From: Bacillus sp. (in: firmicutes)
GTDB lineage: Bacteria > Bacillota > Bacilli > Bacillales > Bacillaceae_J
Reading direction: 5' to 3'
DNA: 64,000 nucleotides
Assembly (NCBI GenBank): GCA_012842745.1
Contig: DUSF01000037.1
Span: 186,001 to 250,000 of the forward strand
The notes under the pieces are model-generated. The model was not told where the DNA came from and made no database searches. It worked only from the letters and a program-made list of their open reading frames with translations. Within the stretch, counting starts at the first letter, position 1, and each line of letters opens with the position of its first letter. The position numbers and the translations under genes are program-made. This document shows positions 6,362 through 14,171 of the stretch, piece by piece.

Positions 6362-8703
6362 ACTAACTTCTCCTTCCACGTCTTCCAAATTAGCTCAGGT
6401 GTAAGTGGTAAATGGTTTAGTTCAACTTGTGCCGCCGCAGATAGGGCATTCGCAAGAGCACCCGGCATTCCAATCACCCCGTATTCGCCAATCCCACGGG
6501 CGCCAAATGGACCGTCTGCAGCTGGGGATTCAACAAAGTCGACAAGGTATTGTGTAGGCTGCTCACCAAACCGCATCATTTGATATGTTCTTAGCTGGGG
6601 ATTTAGCACAATCCCTTTTTCATCAAAAACAAAAGCTTCCATACTAGCAAAGCTTAGTCCTAAATACATACCGCCTCGCATTTGCTGGGTTGCTGTTGCT
6701 GGATTAATAATTCGGCCGCCGTCAAGGACAGTAACAGCTTTTAAAATTTTATAAGTAAAATCTGTTGGGTCCCATTCGACTTCAACAGCTTGGGCTCCTA
6801 CTGACCACCATGGACCTGGTTTTCCAAAACCGGTTTCTTTATCCATCGTAGTTAAGTGGCGCTGTATATATTTTCCACGCCCAACAACTTGACCTTCAAC
6901 AGCATGACCATTTGGATATTTATATCCTAAAGCAATATCTTGGATTTTTATTCCATATTCGGGGCTTGGCTTTAGGTAAACACGTTCACCGCCAACCTCT
7001 AAATCCTCAGCTGAACATTGCAAAGCGATGGCAGCATTCCGTTTTAATTGTGAAATCGCATCATCACAAGCGGCCATTACCGCTCTTCCAGCTAAAAAAG
7101 TTGTGCTGCTGGCAACAGTCCGCCATTGGTGCGGGTCAGATTGAGTATTGACTTCCATTGTGACGTGGACCTTTTTGATATCCATTTTTAATCTTTCCGC
7201 CACCATTTGTGCTAAGATTGTTTTTGTCCCTTGGCCCAATTCAATAGCCGCACAATTTAAATTAACGCTCCCATCTGCATCAAACTTTAAAATTGCACCT
7301 GACTGCGCATTTGTTGCTGTCGTTGATGTTTTCCAAAATGTACTAAACCCCTTCGCTCTCACCATTCCATTTGCGATTTCGAGCCGCTTTCCTTCATCCC
7401 ACCCAATTAACTCCTTGGCCCGTTCAATGCATTTTTCAACATCACCGATATTATTTGCATTTAGATTTGTCTGCGTTGGCGATGAAGCACCGGGTTTAAT
7501 CACATTGATTTTCCTTAGGATAAGCGGGTCAATATTTAATTTTTCGGCAAGCTGCTCGATTGTCCGCTCGACCGCAAAGGTTAGTTCGGGATGGGCATAG
7601 CCACGGAAAGAGGTTGCGTATGGATGATTCGTATACATGCAGTAAGAGTCGCACCATACATTTGGCACATCATACGGGCCAGTGCAGTCAAGCGCCATCG
7701 CTCTCGTTATCCCGGCAGCTTGGTCTGTGTAAGCGCCAGAATCAATCAAATATGTATATTGCCCAGCAACAAGCTTCCCATCCTTTGTCGCCCCAAGGGC
7801 AATCGTTGCTTCAAGCCCAATATGACCGGGAGCTGTGAGTAAATCCTCTTCACGGCTATAATTTAATACCACCATTTTTCCGCCAATCGCTTTTGAAGCC
7901 AGATAAGCAAGCGGTTCCAACTGGACAGTTCCTTTTCCTCCAAATGCTCCACCAATCATCGGAACATGTACGATGATATTTCCAACATCAATATTAAAAA
8001 ATTGATTTAATACCTTTTTGATTGTAAAAGGTGACTGTGTTGTCGAATGAACGATGACTTTACCAGCAGGATTAATTTCCACTCTTGCACAGCGCGGCTC
8101 CAATGCAGCATGATCAGAAAGATTGAAAGAGTATGTTTCTTTAATTTTTACCTCGCAATTTTCCCAAGAAGTTATAAAGTCACCTTTGCGAATTTTTATA
8201 TGACTTCCTATATTCGTACCTTGAACTGGATAGACATTGCTAATGATTTTCATATATTGGCCTGAATTCGCGTGAACCAATGTCGATTTATTATGAAAGG
8301 CCTCTCGGACGGAGTTGATAACAGGAAATGGTTCATAGCTAACTCTTACAAGCCCAGCTGCTTTTTTAGCTTGGTATTCATGGTCGGCAACAACAATCGC
8401 TATCGGCTCACCGTAATAGCGAACCTTCTCATACGCAAGCGGTGGACGATCAGCTAGAATCGGGCCAATATGATAAGGAAACATTTTTCCTGTAACAATG
8501 GCGCGGACCCCAGGCACTTTCCATGCTTCCGTCACATCTATCGTTTTTATTTTGGCATGGGCATATGTACTTGTAACTAATTTTGCATGTGCTGAGCCTG
8601 GGGCATAGAAATCCCCAACATATTTTACTATACCCGCTGCTTTTTCAACGGCATCAATTCTTTGTTCAGGTTTTCCAACCGACATCCATGGATTTTCCTG
8701 CAT
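6358..8703 (-). CDS. Molybdenum hydroxylase large (molybdopterin-binding) subunit
   Basis: A 781-residue xanthine dehydrogenase/aldehyde oxidase-type catalytic subunit. Key features seen: the N-terminal a/b hammerhead domain (residues 17-130, AKIKTIDVTEAWKVPGVRAI), the molybdopterin loop GGAFGGKGTVQLEP, FRGYAHPELTF where xanthine dehydrogenases carry a substrate-contacting region, AIELGQGTKTI, and the C-terminal GPFGARGIGEYGV holding the catalytic glutamate (GxGE). This is the first gene of a three-gene operon with stop/start overlaps. The physiological substrate cannot be read from sequence; purines, nicotinate or aldehydes are possible. No purine-catabolism gene (pucA/B, uricase, pucR) lies nearby. 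Start ATG follows a GAGGC region upstream at 8710. Confidence 0.93.
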   Translation of the reverse strand: MQENPWMSVGKPEQRIDAVEKAAGIVKYVGDFYAPGSAHAKLVTSTYAHAKIKTIDVTEAWKVPGVRAIVTGKMFPYHIGPILADRPPLAYEKVRYYGEPIAIVVADHEYQAKKAAGLVRVSYEPFPVINSVREAFHNKSTLVHANSGQYMKIISNVYPVQGTNIGSHIKIRKGDFITSWENCEVKIKETYSFNLSDHAALEPRCARVEINPAGKVIVHSTTQSPFTIKKVLNQFFNIDVGNIIVHVPMIGGAFGGKGTVQLEPLAYLASKAIGGKMVVLNYSREEDLLTAPGHIGLEATIALGATKDGKLVAGQYTYLIDSGAYTDQAAGITRAMALDCTGPYDVPNVWCDSYCMYTNHPYATSFRGYAHPELTFAVERTIEQLAEKLNIDPLILRKINVIKPGASSPTQTNLNANNIGDVEKCIERAKELIGWDEGKRLEIANGMVRAKGFSTFWKTSTTATNAQSGAILKFDADGSVNLNCAAIELGQGTKTILAQMVAERLKMDIKKVHVTMEVNTQSDPHQWRTVASSTTFLAGRAVMAACDDAISQLKRNAAIALQCSAEDLEVGGERVYLKPSPEYGIKIQDIALGYKYPNGHAVEGQVVGRGKYIQRHLTTMDKETGFGKPGPWWSVGAQAVEVEWDPTDFTYKILKAVTVLDGGRIINPATATQQMRGGMYLGLSFASMEAFVFDEKGIVLNPQLRTYQMMRFGEQPTQYLVDFVESPAADGPFGARGIGEYGVIGMPGALANALSAAAQVELNHLPLTPELIWKTWKEKLV

Positions 8704-8880
8704 ATCACAAGCCTCCTAGAAAGGTTAGAAAAACACGAAATTTGCCATATTAGCGAATTTTGATGTTTTTCTTATACTGATATCCTATAAATAGCCTTCT
8801 TAATCAGTAGAACAATACTATCCAAACTAAAGTTTATTTTTTCCCTTTCTTGGATAATTTTATACAGGAGAGTCAAAAAG

Positions 8881-8903
8881 TAAAAAAGGCCAATAGTGGC
8901 CTG
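8881..8903 (-). terminator. Intrinsic terminator after the DUF1284 gene
   Basis: AGGCCA/TGGCCT hairpin with a four-base loop, followed on the minus strand by TTTTTTA. It ends transcription of the 8910-9347 gene before the molybdenum hydroxylase operon. Confidence 0.7.
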
Positions 8904-8909
8904 AAGCAA

Positions 8910-9347
8910 TTAATTATTTTGATTTAGCGGCAAACAATTTCTCAATTTAGCAATTCCTTCCTTACAAACACCGTACATAAGCCATGAACAATCTTCACAT
9001 AAATAGTCAAGGTCATCTGGATGAACGTTCCTTGCGACAAGGGAAACAAGTTCATTTTTGCGATAAATTCCGCCATTTTTAATACCGAGATGGCTGATTA
9101 CCTTTTTATCTAAATTCATGACAAAGGCATCCGATTTTGGTGAATTACAGTAACCGTCCCCTTTATTCGGGCAGTAAAAGCAAGTTTCATCCAGGCCTGC
9201 AACCACTTCGATTGGATAATCAAGTGCAGAATTTCTTATCTCTTCCACCACTTGACTCATTTTTTCAACAAAAGCGGGACTGTAGCCCATTCCTTGAAAA
9301 CCGTGCACACATAAAAGATGATGTCCACGTAGAATTCTTTTCTCCAT
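8910..9347 (-). CDS. DUF1284 family cysteine-rich protein
   Basis: About 145 residues. It matches DUF1284 in the N-terminal block LRGHHLLCVHGFQGMGYS and in its cysteine pattern: CFYCPNKGDGYC near the middle and CEDCSWLMYGVC near the end, which look like metal or iron-sulfur ligands. The function of the family is not established; members often sit near molybdoenzyme or redox genes, and here the neighbour downstream is the molybdenum hydroxylase operon, although a terminator separates them. I place the start at the ATG of MEKRILRG, behind GGTGTGGGAG; the longer open frame reaches 9389 but would start inside poor context. Confidence 0.8.
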   Translation of the reverse strand: MEKRILRGHHLLCVHGFQGMGYSPAFVEKMSQVVEEIRNSALDYPIEVVAGLDETCFYCPNKGDGYCNSPKSDAFVMNLDKKVISHLGIKNGGIYRKNELVSLVARNVHPDDLDYLCEDCSWLMYGVCKEGIAKLRNCLPLNQNN

Positions 9348-9381
9348 TATTTCTCCCACACCTCTCCATCTTTTCATACAA

Positions 9382-9549
9382 TTACTCATTTTTCTCTTTC
9401 ATATTATTTAAAATTTCTTTTAATGTATAGTGAATATTATGTAAAGCGATTAACACAAATCCTAACATAAGAAATGTCACAACTTCTCTTGTAAACAATG
9501 AAATAATCCCAATCACAACAAAATAGAAAGTGTACATCCAGTTTCTCAT
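9382..9549 (-). CDS. Small membrane protein, unknown function
   Basis: A 55-residue protein beginning MRNWMYTFYF with GGAAGG about eight bases upstream (a longer frame starts at 9588 without a convincing site). Two hydrophobic stretches, about residues 6-19 and 24-37, suggest a membrane hairpin, followed by a charged tail ending LNNMKEKNE. It lies 34 bases upstream of the DUF1284 gene on the same strand, so the two may be cotranscribed. I do not recognise a named family. Confidence 0.6.
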   Translation of the reverse strand: MRNWMYTFYFVVIGIISLFTREVVTFLMLGFVLIALHNIHYTLKEILNNMKEKNE

Positions 9550-9666
9550 TGTATTTTCCTTCCCTTGCTTAAAAAAGTACATGTCCAACTATTGCAATTA
9601 TACCCGATTAAAGATTACCATATTCCTCAATGTAACTCGGTTGATGGAGTCAAAAAAGTTGCACAC

Positions 9667-9710
9667 AAAAAAGAAAGTCCATTAGCTAATGTAATTGGAC
9701 TTTCTTTTTT
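9667..9710. terminator. Bidirectional terminator-like hairpin
   Basis: AAAAGAAAGTCCA pairs with TGGACTTTCTTTT across an interrupted loop; A and T runs flank it so it could stop transcription in either direction. It sits between the small membrane gene and the DsrE-like gene. Confidence 0.7.
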
Positions 9711-9749
9711 AACACAAAGTATTAGCAATCACTGAAAAATTCAAGTGAA

Positions 9750-10145
9750 TTAGAATGTTAATGTGATATCGGCATCTTTTGCATATTCTAAAAATGTTAC
9801 AGCACCACCCACTTCAATACCGTCAACAAAAGCCTCTTTGTCAAGACCCATAACATCCATTGTCATTTGACAACCAATGAACTGGACTCCCATTTCTTGC
9901 GCCATTCCAACTAATTCAGGAATTGCTGGAACATTTGCTTTTGCAAAACCTTCTGCAAAATGTTCTTTACCCGCTGGCATTGGCAGTTGTTTATTCGCTT
10001 CTTTGTGAATGAAGTTTAATCCTTCAAACGTAAAGAAAATAGCGACTTCCATTTCTGTTGCTGCTGCGGCAGTTGCAATATTAAATACTTTATATGCTTC
10101 AAATACTCCACCGTTACTTGCGATAATTGCGACTTTTTTACTCAT
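9750..10145 (-). CDS. DsrE/DsrF-like (DsrE2-type) sulfur-relay protein
   Basis: A 131-residue protein of the DsrE/F/H-like fold, DsrE2 branch (YrkE-like). It shows KVAIIASNGGVFEAYKVFN at the N terminus, the conserved FFTFEGLNFI block and the single conserved cysteine in FIGCQMTMDVMGL near residue 93, the likely persulfide carrier. Such proteins pass sulfane sulfur between rhodanese and TusA-type partners. The start at the second Met is set by GGAGGAG upstream. Immediately upstream on the same strand is the truncated rhodanese at 10178-10372, so this was probably a rhodanese-DsrE operon whose front end is gone. Confidence 0.85.
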   Translation of the reverse strand: MSKKVAIIASNGGVFEAYKVFNIATAAAATEMEVAIFFTFEGLNFIHKEANKQLPMPAGKEHFAEGFAKANVPAIPELVGMAQEMGVQFIGCQMTMDVMGLDKEAFVDGIEVGGAVTFLEYAKDADITLTF

Positions 10146-10177
10146 TTTACACTCCTCCATTTTTTCTTGAAATTTTT

Positions 10178-10372
10178 TTATTTATTAATTCCCGTCGTTT
10201 TGCCAGTCCACTGACTCATACCTGGTATGACATTAAAGACTTTCGTAAAGCCATTTTTAGCCAACTCTCTAGCCGCAAGATCGCTGCGATTTCCAGCTCG
10301 ACAAATAACGAAGATTTCGTCTTCTTTGTTCAGTTCATTGATTCGTTTTTCTAAACCACTTTCTTTGTTAAA
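10178..10372 (-). pseudogene. 5'-truncated rhodanese domain
   Basis: A frame without a start codon encodes about 64 residues of a single-domain rhodanese: LEKRINELNKEDEIFVICR, the active-site loop CRAGNRS, RELAKNGFTKVFNVIPG, and GMSQWTG near the end, then TAA. The catalytic cysteine and loop are intact, but the N-terminal half of the domain and any start are missing; a TAG at 10373-10375 closes the frame. The fragment overlaps the 3' end of the kinase gene by 22 bases in another frame, which shows that the two were joined by deletion. Confidence 0.8.
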
Positions 10373-11643
10373 CTAACATTCTCATTATTTTCACTTTTCA
10401 ATGGTAGCGTAATCGTAAAACATGTCCCTTTGCCAACTTCACTTTCAACATCTATAAAGCCATTCATTGATTCGATAATCCGATAGACAACCATCATACC
10501 AAGACCCGTGCCCTTCATGTCCTTTGTTGAAAAATAAGGCTCCCCTAACCTACATAGCTGAGTTGCATCCATTCCAATTCCAGTGTCTTTAATTTGGATT
10601 GTAATGAAACTATTATTAACAACTGAGGAAAGAATTGTTAACAAGCCACCATTTGGCATTGCTTCAATAGCATTTTTCATTAAATTTACAAGACATTGCT
10701 GAAGGCGGGAGCGTTCACCTTTAATTATACCATCCATTATTTTTGTATGAATCGTCACATTATTCATGTTTGCTAACGGAAGCATTACGTCAATGGAACA
10801 TTTAAGCTCAGTCTTTGTATGGAGGAGTTCGATTTTGTCAGGTGAAGGTTTAGCAAATGTTAAATAATCTTGAATAATACCTGCCGCCCGGTCTATTTCA
10901 TCGATCGCTATTCTAATGTAATCCCGGCAATTATCTGGTACATCCTGCTCACTCAAAAGCTGCATAAATCCCCTTGATGCTGTCAATGGATTGCGAACCT
11001 CGTGTGAAATACTTGAGGCAAGATGACTCGCAGCTTCTAACTTCTCATTGCGTATTAACTTTCTGTACACAAGTTCATTATGGCGAATATCCTCCACTAT
11101 TTTAAGCGTTATCCACGGCCCGATTAAATAAGAGGCTATGTAAGCAATCCAAAATACATAGTTCATAGATGAATTTGGGTAAAATAGAACAATTAAAATA
11201 GTAACAACAAAAGCATTATATGTACTAAAAGCGACAGTAAAAAGCATTTTTTCAAATACAGACCAGGTTAGGAACCTTTTTCTAACTGCGAAAACCAATA
11301 TGGCAACTGACGTTGCAATCAGAACTGTTAATAAAAATCCCACCATTCCCCCTAAGAAAAAACGGACCACAAGCATGACGATATATAGTCCAATTGTTAT
11401 AGCCGGCCCACCATATAATCCACTAATGATAAATGGAATATATCGCAAATCAAAAAACAAACCGTCCTCGGCTTTTATTGAAAATTTCATACACAAAACG
11501 ATACCAGCAGCTCCCAAAAGAAAGGTTGCCGCTTTTTTTGCTCGCTTTGACCAGTCCCTCTTCTCTGACCAATATTGGTATAAAAGCACTAAAAACAAAA
11601 TGAAAAATAAATTTGTTGAAAGATCCTTAATAAACTCATACAT
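10351..11643 (-). CDS. KinB-like membrane sensor histidine kinase
   Basis: 430 residues. The N-terminal half (about residues 8-190) holds five to six hydrophobic helices of the 5TMR-LYT type, including LRYIPFIISGLYGGP. HisKA follows with the phosphorylated His in SSISHEVRNPLTASRGF near residue 210. The HATPase domain has the N box NLMKNAIEAMPNGG, the G1 box DTGIGM and the G2 box GTGLGMMVV. The arrangement is that of KinB and related sporulation kinases that feed phosphate to Spo0F. There is no adjacent response regulator, also typical of such kinases. The last residues, VSLTKKVV, lie in DNA shared with the truncated rhodanese and may be a tail acquired at the deletion point. Start ATG follows GGAGGCAG. 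Confidence 0.88.
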   Translation of the reverse strand: MYEFIKDLSTNLFFILFLVLLYQYWSEKRDWSKRAKKAATFLLGAAGIVLCMKFSIKAEDGLFFDLRYIPFIISGLYGGPAITIGLYIVMLVVRFFLGGMVGFLLTVLIATSVAILVFAVRKRFLTWSVFEKMLFTVAFSTYNAFVVTILIVLFYPNSSMNYVFWIAYIASYLIGPWITLKIVEDIRHNELVYRKLIRNEKLEAASHLASSISHEVRNPLTASRGFMQLLSEQDVPDNCRDYIRIAIDEIDRAAGIIQDYLTFAKPSPDKIELLHTKTELKCSIDVMLPLANMNNVTIHTKIMDGIIKGERSRLQQCLVNLMKNAIEAMPNGGLLTILSSVVNNSFITIQIKDTGIGMDATQLCRLGEPYFSTKDMKGTGLGMMVVYRIIESMNGFIDVESEVGKGTCFTITLPLKSENNENVSLTKKVV

Positions 11644-11925
11644 TACCTAAACTGCCTCCTTTTAAGAGGTAGCATGATGAACAGCACTGAAGAAATTCTT
11701 AAGCTACATAACCTACAAAATACATCTAAAGAACTATCTTACATAGTATTAGACAAGTCTTTTAGGCCCTCTTCCTTACCTCAGCTATTTTCCTATTATA
11801 TCCAAGATTATTCGACGTTTAACAGTAAATTCCTTGTCGAAATTAATTTTTTTGTAATAAATTATAAAAAATACCATAATATAAAAGTCATACAGTTATT
11901 TTTAAAAAATAAGTCATAAGAAACA
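11644..11925. other. Intergenic region between the kinase and the FbpA-like gene
   Basis: About 280 bases of AT-rich sequence. A plus-strand frame of 81 codons (11674-11919) exists but its composition, lack of similarity and position make it unlikely to be a gene. Nothing else is recognised before the promoter at 11926. Confidence 0.5.
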
Positions 11926-11962
11926 TTGACATAAAATTTTAAAAGAATTATAATAATTGTTG
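11926..11962 (+). promoter_or_regulatory. Consensus sigma-A promoter with a Fur-box-like sequence over the -10
   Basis: TTGACA (11926-11931), 17 bases, TATAAT (11949-11954): a perfect vegetative promoter. TTATAATAATTGTTG at 11948-11962 matches the TGATAATNATTATCA Fur consensus at about 10 of 14 positions and covers the -10, where a repressor would block polymerase. Promoter is clear; the Fur site is a tentative reading. Confidence 0.7.
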
Positions 11963-11996
11963 TAAACGCTTACATTTAGGGGTGGGGTGAATACTT

Positions 11997-12170
11997 ATGA
12001 TGTATAACAACAAAGTGGGGAAAGATTACTTCATCGAGATTCTTTTAAATGTCGGTTTATTTAAAATGCCTGATGGTCGTCAGTTATACGAAGCAACCGA
12101 AAAGGAGCTTAAAAGGGAACTTTGTTCAATCACAAATAATCAATATTCATTTTGTACCCTTTTTCAATGA
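11997..12170 (+). CDS. FbpA-like (Fur-regulated basic protein) small protein
   Basis: A 57-residue ORF beginning MMYNNKVGKDYFIEILLN behind GGGGTGGGGTG. The central block LFKMPDGRQLYEATEKELKREL resembles the Fur-regulated basic protein A family of Bacillus, short proteins thought to assist RyhB-like regulation under iron limitation. The perfect promoter with a Fur-like palindrome just upstream agrees with that reading, and a strong terminator follows. Family assignment is by eye on a short sequence, so moderate confidence. Confidence 0.6.
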   Translation: MMYNNKVGKDYFIEILLNVGLFKMPDGRQLYEATEKELKRELCSITNNQYSFCTLFQ

Positions 12171-12228
12171 TGAATGGGCTTTCGTGGAAAAATTAATAAA
12201 AATTTTTTGGATAGTTTTAGACAGAAAC

Positions 12229-12273
12229 AAAAGCCATCGTAAGTTGTCATTTTAGGCAACTTCGATGGCTTTT
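12229..12273. terminator. Strong intrinsic terminator
   Basis: AAAGCCATCG-AAGTTG pairs with CAACTT-CGATGGCTTT around a short loop with A/T runs on both sides. It serves the FbpA-like gene on the plus strand and probably the YvrJ gene on the minus strand. Confidence 0.85.
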
Positions 12274-12281
12274 AAATTTTG

Positions 12282-12458
12282 CTAGATTGTTTTTTTCGTA
12301 TTTACATTTGGAGAATAGCTTAATCCACCCATTCGGTCAGGAAGCTCAAGGATTGACTTGTTAAGTGCATCAAGCTTCAACTCAACGCGATGAAGCAAAT
12401 AAAATGTAACAACAACCGGAAAGCCATAATCTTGAATGAATGGAAGCAGTTGTTCCAA
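12282..12458 (-). CDS. yvrJ: YvrJ family protein
   Basis: A 58-residue protein with one membrane helix. QDYGFPVVVTFYLLHRVELK matches the YvrJ family (xxxGFPIVVTxYLLxRxE), followed by an amphipathic helix. I start it at TTG 12458 (EQLLPFIQ) because AAAAGGGGGG lies at the right distance; the frame's first ATG at 12479 would put that site inside the gene. In Bacillus genomes YvrJ commonly follows DUF1659 and DUF2922 genes, as here. Function unknown. Confidence 0.82.
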   Translation of the reverse strand: MEQLLPFIQDYGFPVVVTFYLLHRVELKLDALNKSILELPDRMGGLSYSPNVNTKKTI

Positions 12459-12513
12459 GATGATATCCCCCCTTTTCATTTTAGATTTACGTCAATCTCA
12501 TTTCTATAAGCCT

Positions 12514-12735
12514 TTATAGGCCTAAATCTACTTCCATTACATTGTGCTCTACGACGCGTGCCCCTTTTTTGGCAACTAAATCACCACCAGTAGAAGTAAA
12601 AATATTTGCGCTAATGATGGTATCCATCGCTGCAGACACACTAGCTGTATTTACTGGCTCGATTGGGTCATCAATAGCGATGGTCGCCGTTTTCCCTTCA
12701 TTATTAACAAACTGCAACTCTAGTTTTTTACTCAT
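12514..12735 (-). CDS. DUF2922 family protein
   Basis: 73 residues, MSKKLELQFVNNEGKTATI followed by DPIEPVNTASVSAAMDTII and ending VVEHNVMEVDLGL, the usual DUF2922 pattern with a conserved aspartate-rich middle. Preceded by a GGAAGGAGG ribosome binding site. It lies between DUF1659 and YvrJ genes on the same strand; the three small proteins form a common Bacillaceae trio of unknown function. Likely soluble. Confidence 0.88.
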   Translation of the reverse strand: MSKKLELQFVNNEGKTATIAIDDPIEPVNTASVSAAMDTIISANIFTSTGGDLVAKKGARVVEHNVMEVDLGL

Positions 12736-12773
12736 TTCGTTTCCTCCTTCCTATAAATATTTTAAAGAAGCGA

Positions 12774-12995
12774 CTAACCTGCGATAATCTTATAGCTGCT
12801 GTTGCGCTCTACATTAGCCAATGTATGCTGTTGCAGCCCAGCAATCGCTAAAGATACAGTTTGAATATCATCAGGTGTTGCTGTTGTTTTTAGATTATTG
12901 TAACTTTTAATTTTGTAGATCGCCTTTCCCTCTAAATCAACACCTTGATTATATTCAATTCGAAGCTTGCTTTCGTTCATTACTTCCGTTGCCAT
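12774..12995 (-). CDS. DUF1659 family protein
   Basis: 73 residues starting MATEVMNESKLRIEYNQGVD behind GGAGGTGATG; the open frame reaches 13016 but this site fixes the start at 12995. The central block YKIKSYNNLKTTATPDDIQ and the C-terminal NSSYKIIAG-like end are typical of DUF1659. First gene of the DUF1659-DUF2922-YvrJ trio. Function unknown. Confidence 0.88.
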   Translation of the reverse strand: MATEVMNESKLRIEYNQGVDLEGKAIYKIKSYNNLKTTATPDDIQTVSLAIAGLQQHTLANVERNSSYKIIAG

Positions 12996-13230
12996 CTGTT
13001 CATCACCTCCCTTCAACCTATATATAGGCGTGAAAAATAAAAAAGGGAGACATCTCGTTATTTTTCTACAAAAAATAGTAAATCATAATATATAAAATGT
13101 GCTTTTTTCGTCACCATAAAAGTGGCTCAATTCCGAAAATTCTTTTATGATAGAATTAGTAAGTATTCATCCTGAGCTCTTCTAAATAGAATGACAATTA
13201 GATTACCATGAAAGAAATGAGGGAAACCCT

Positions 13231-14040
13231 ATGGAAGATAGAAAACAATTATTAAAGGAAGCAGAAGAGATGCTCGCTTTGACTAGCCGCACTTTTGTTA
13301 TTCCGATTTCTCGTTTGGAAGGCTCACTCCATCACGTCGTAATGGCTGCATACCTTTGTATGCGAAGCATTGATGAAATAGAAGATCATCCAATTCTAGC
13401 AAGAGAGAATAAAATTCAACTCCTTACCTCAATTGGAGAGCGTATACTGAACGAAGATGATTCCCTTTCCCCCTTGTTCGAACCATTTATTGATATGTTG
13501 CCAGAGGTAACTGTAAGAATAGACGATTGGCTCAGCCTCATTCCTTTGGAAATTTCCTCAAAGGTACGGCTTTTTATCTCGAACATGGCGTTAGGGATGG
13601 CCTCCTGGACAGAACGGAATTGGCTTGTACAGACGGAGGAAGATCTTGACGATTATACATATGTTGTAGCTGGTTTAGTCGGTGAGCTATTATCTTTTCT
13701 ATGGAAATGGCATGATGAAATTGATACTGATTCTAATCTAGCCGTAGCTTTCGGACGAGGCTTACAAGCTGTGAACATCGTCCGCAATCAAAGGGAAGAC
13801 TTAGGTCGTGGCGTCTCTTTTTTCCCAGAGGGCTGGACCCAAGAAAAAATGATACACTATGCAAAAAAACAACTTGCCCAAGCTGATGAATATATTACAG
13901 CGATTCACTCAAAGCCTATCTATGAATTTTGTTCCATACCATTAGCGCTTGCACATGGAACCCTTCGCGTCATTGAAAATAATCAAGAAAAATTACAGCG
14001 CGAGGAAGTTGTCAAAATTGTTGATACTATTATTGGGTAA
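13231..14040 (+). CDS. YisP-like squalene/phytoene synthase family protein
   Basis: 269 residues of the trans-isoprenyl head-to-head condensation fold. The first Asp-rich motif is SIDEIEDHP (near residue 47) and the second is VRNQREDLGRG (near residue 190), where typical synthases have RDxxED; the first Asp is Asn. B. subtilis YisP, of similar length, is known to act as a farnesyl diphosphate phosphatase and is linked to membrane microdomains and biofilm formation. The same role is plausible here. It faces floT, the flotillin gene, 130 bases away, which fits a microdomain role. The start is ATG at 13231 with GAGGGAAAC upstream. Confidence 0.82.
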   Translation: MEDRKQLLKEAEEMLALTSRTFVIPISRLEGSLHHVVMAAYLCMRSIDEIEDHPILARENKIQLLTSIGERILNEDDSLSPLFEPFIDMLPEVTVRIDDWLSLIPLEISSKVRLFISNMALGMASWTERNWLVQTEEDLDDYTYVVAGLVGELLSFLWKWHDEIDTDSNLAVAFGRGLQAVNIVRNQREDLGRGVSFFPEGWTQEKMIHYAKKQLAQADEYITAIHSKPIYEFCSIPLALAHGTLRVIENNQEKLQREEVVKIVDTIIG

Positions 14041-14134
14041 TTAATTCCTTTTCGAAAATAAAATGTCTGGTTATTACGATTGAGTTCGGTTTTTATGGAG
14101 TAACCATCGTTAATAAAATCCTGCAGGTCAAATT

Positions 14135-14165
14135 GAAGACCAAATCATAACGATTTGGTCTTTTC
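14135..14165. terminator. Bidirectional terminator between the YisP-like gene and floT
   Basis: AGACCAAATC pairs with GATTTGGTCT around ATAAC, followed by TTTTC on the plus strand. It separates the two convergent genes. Confidence 0.75.
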
Positions 14166-14171
14166 TAACTC

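Noticed and set aside
7148-7600. 150-codon plus-strand frame inside the molybdenum hydroxylase large subunit
   Set aside because: Antisense shadow of a gene with strong family motifs.
11674-11919. 81-codon plus-strand ORF upstream of the FbpA-like gene
   Set aside because: AT-rich composition, no family resemblance, and it ends just before the promoter that serves the next gene; likely chance.
12049-12255. 68-codon plus-strand ORF
   Set aside because: It overlaps the 57-codon FbpA-like gene in another frame and runs into the terminator hairpin.
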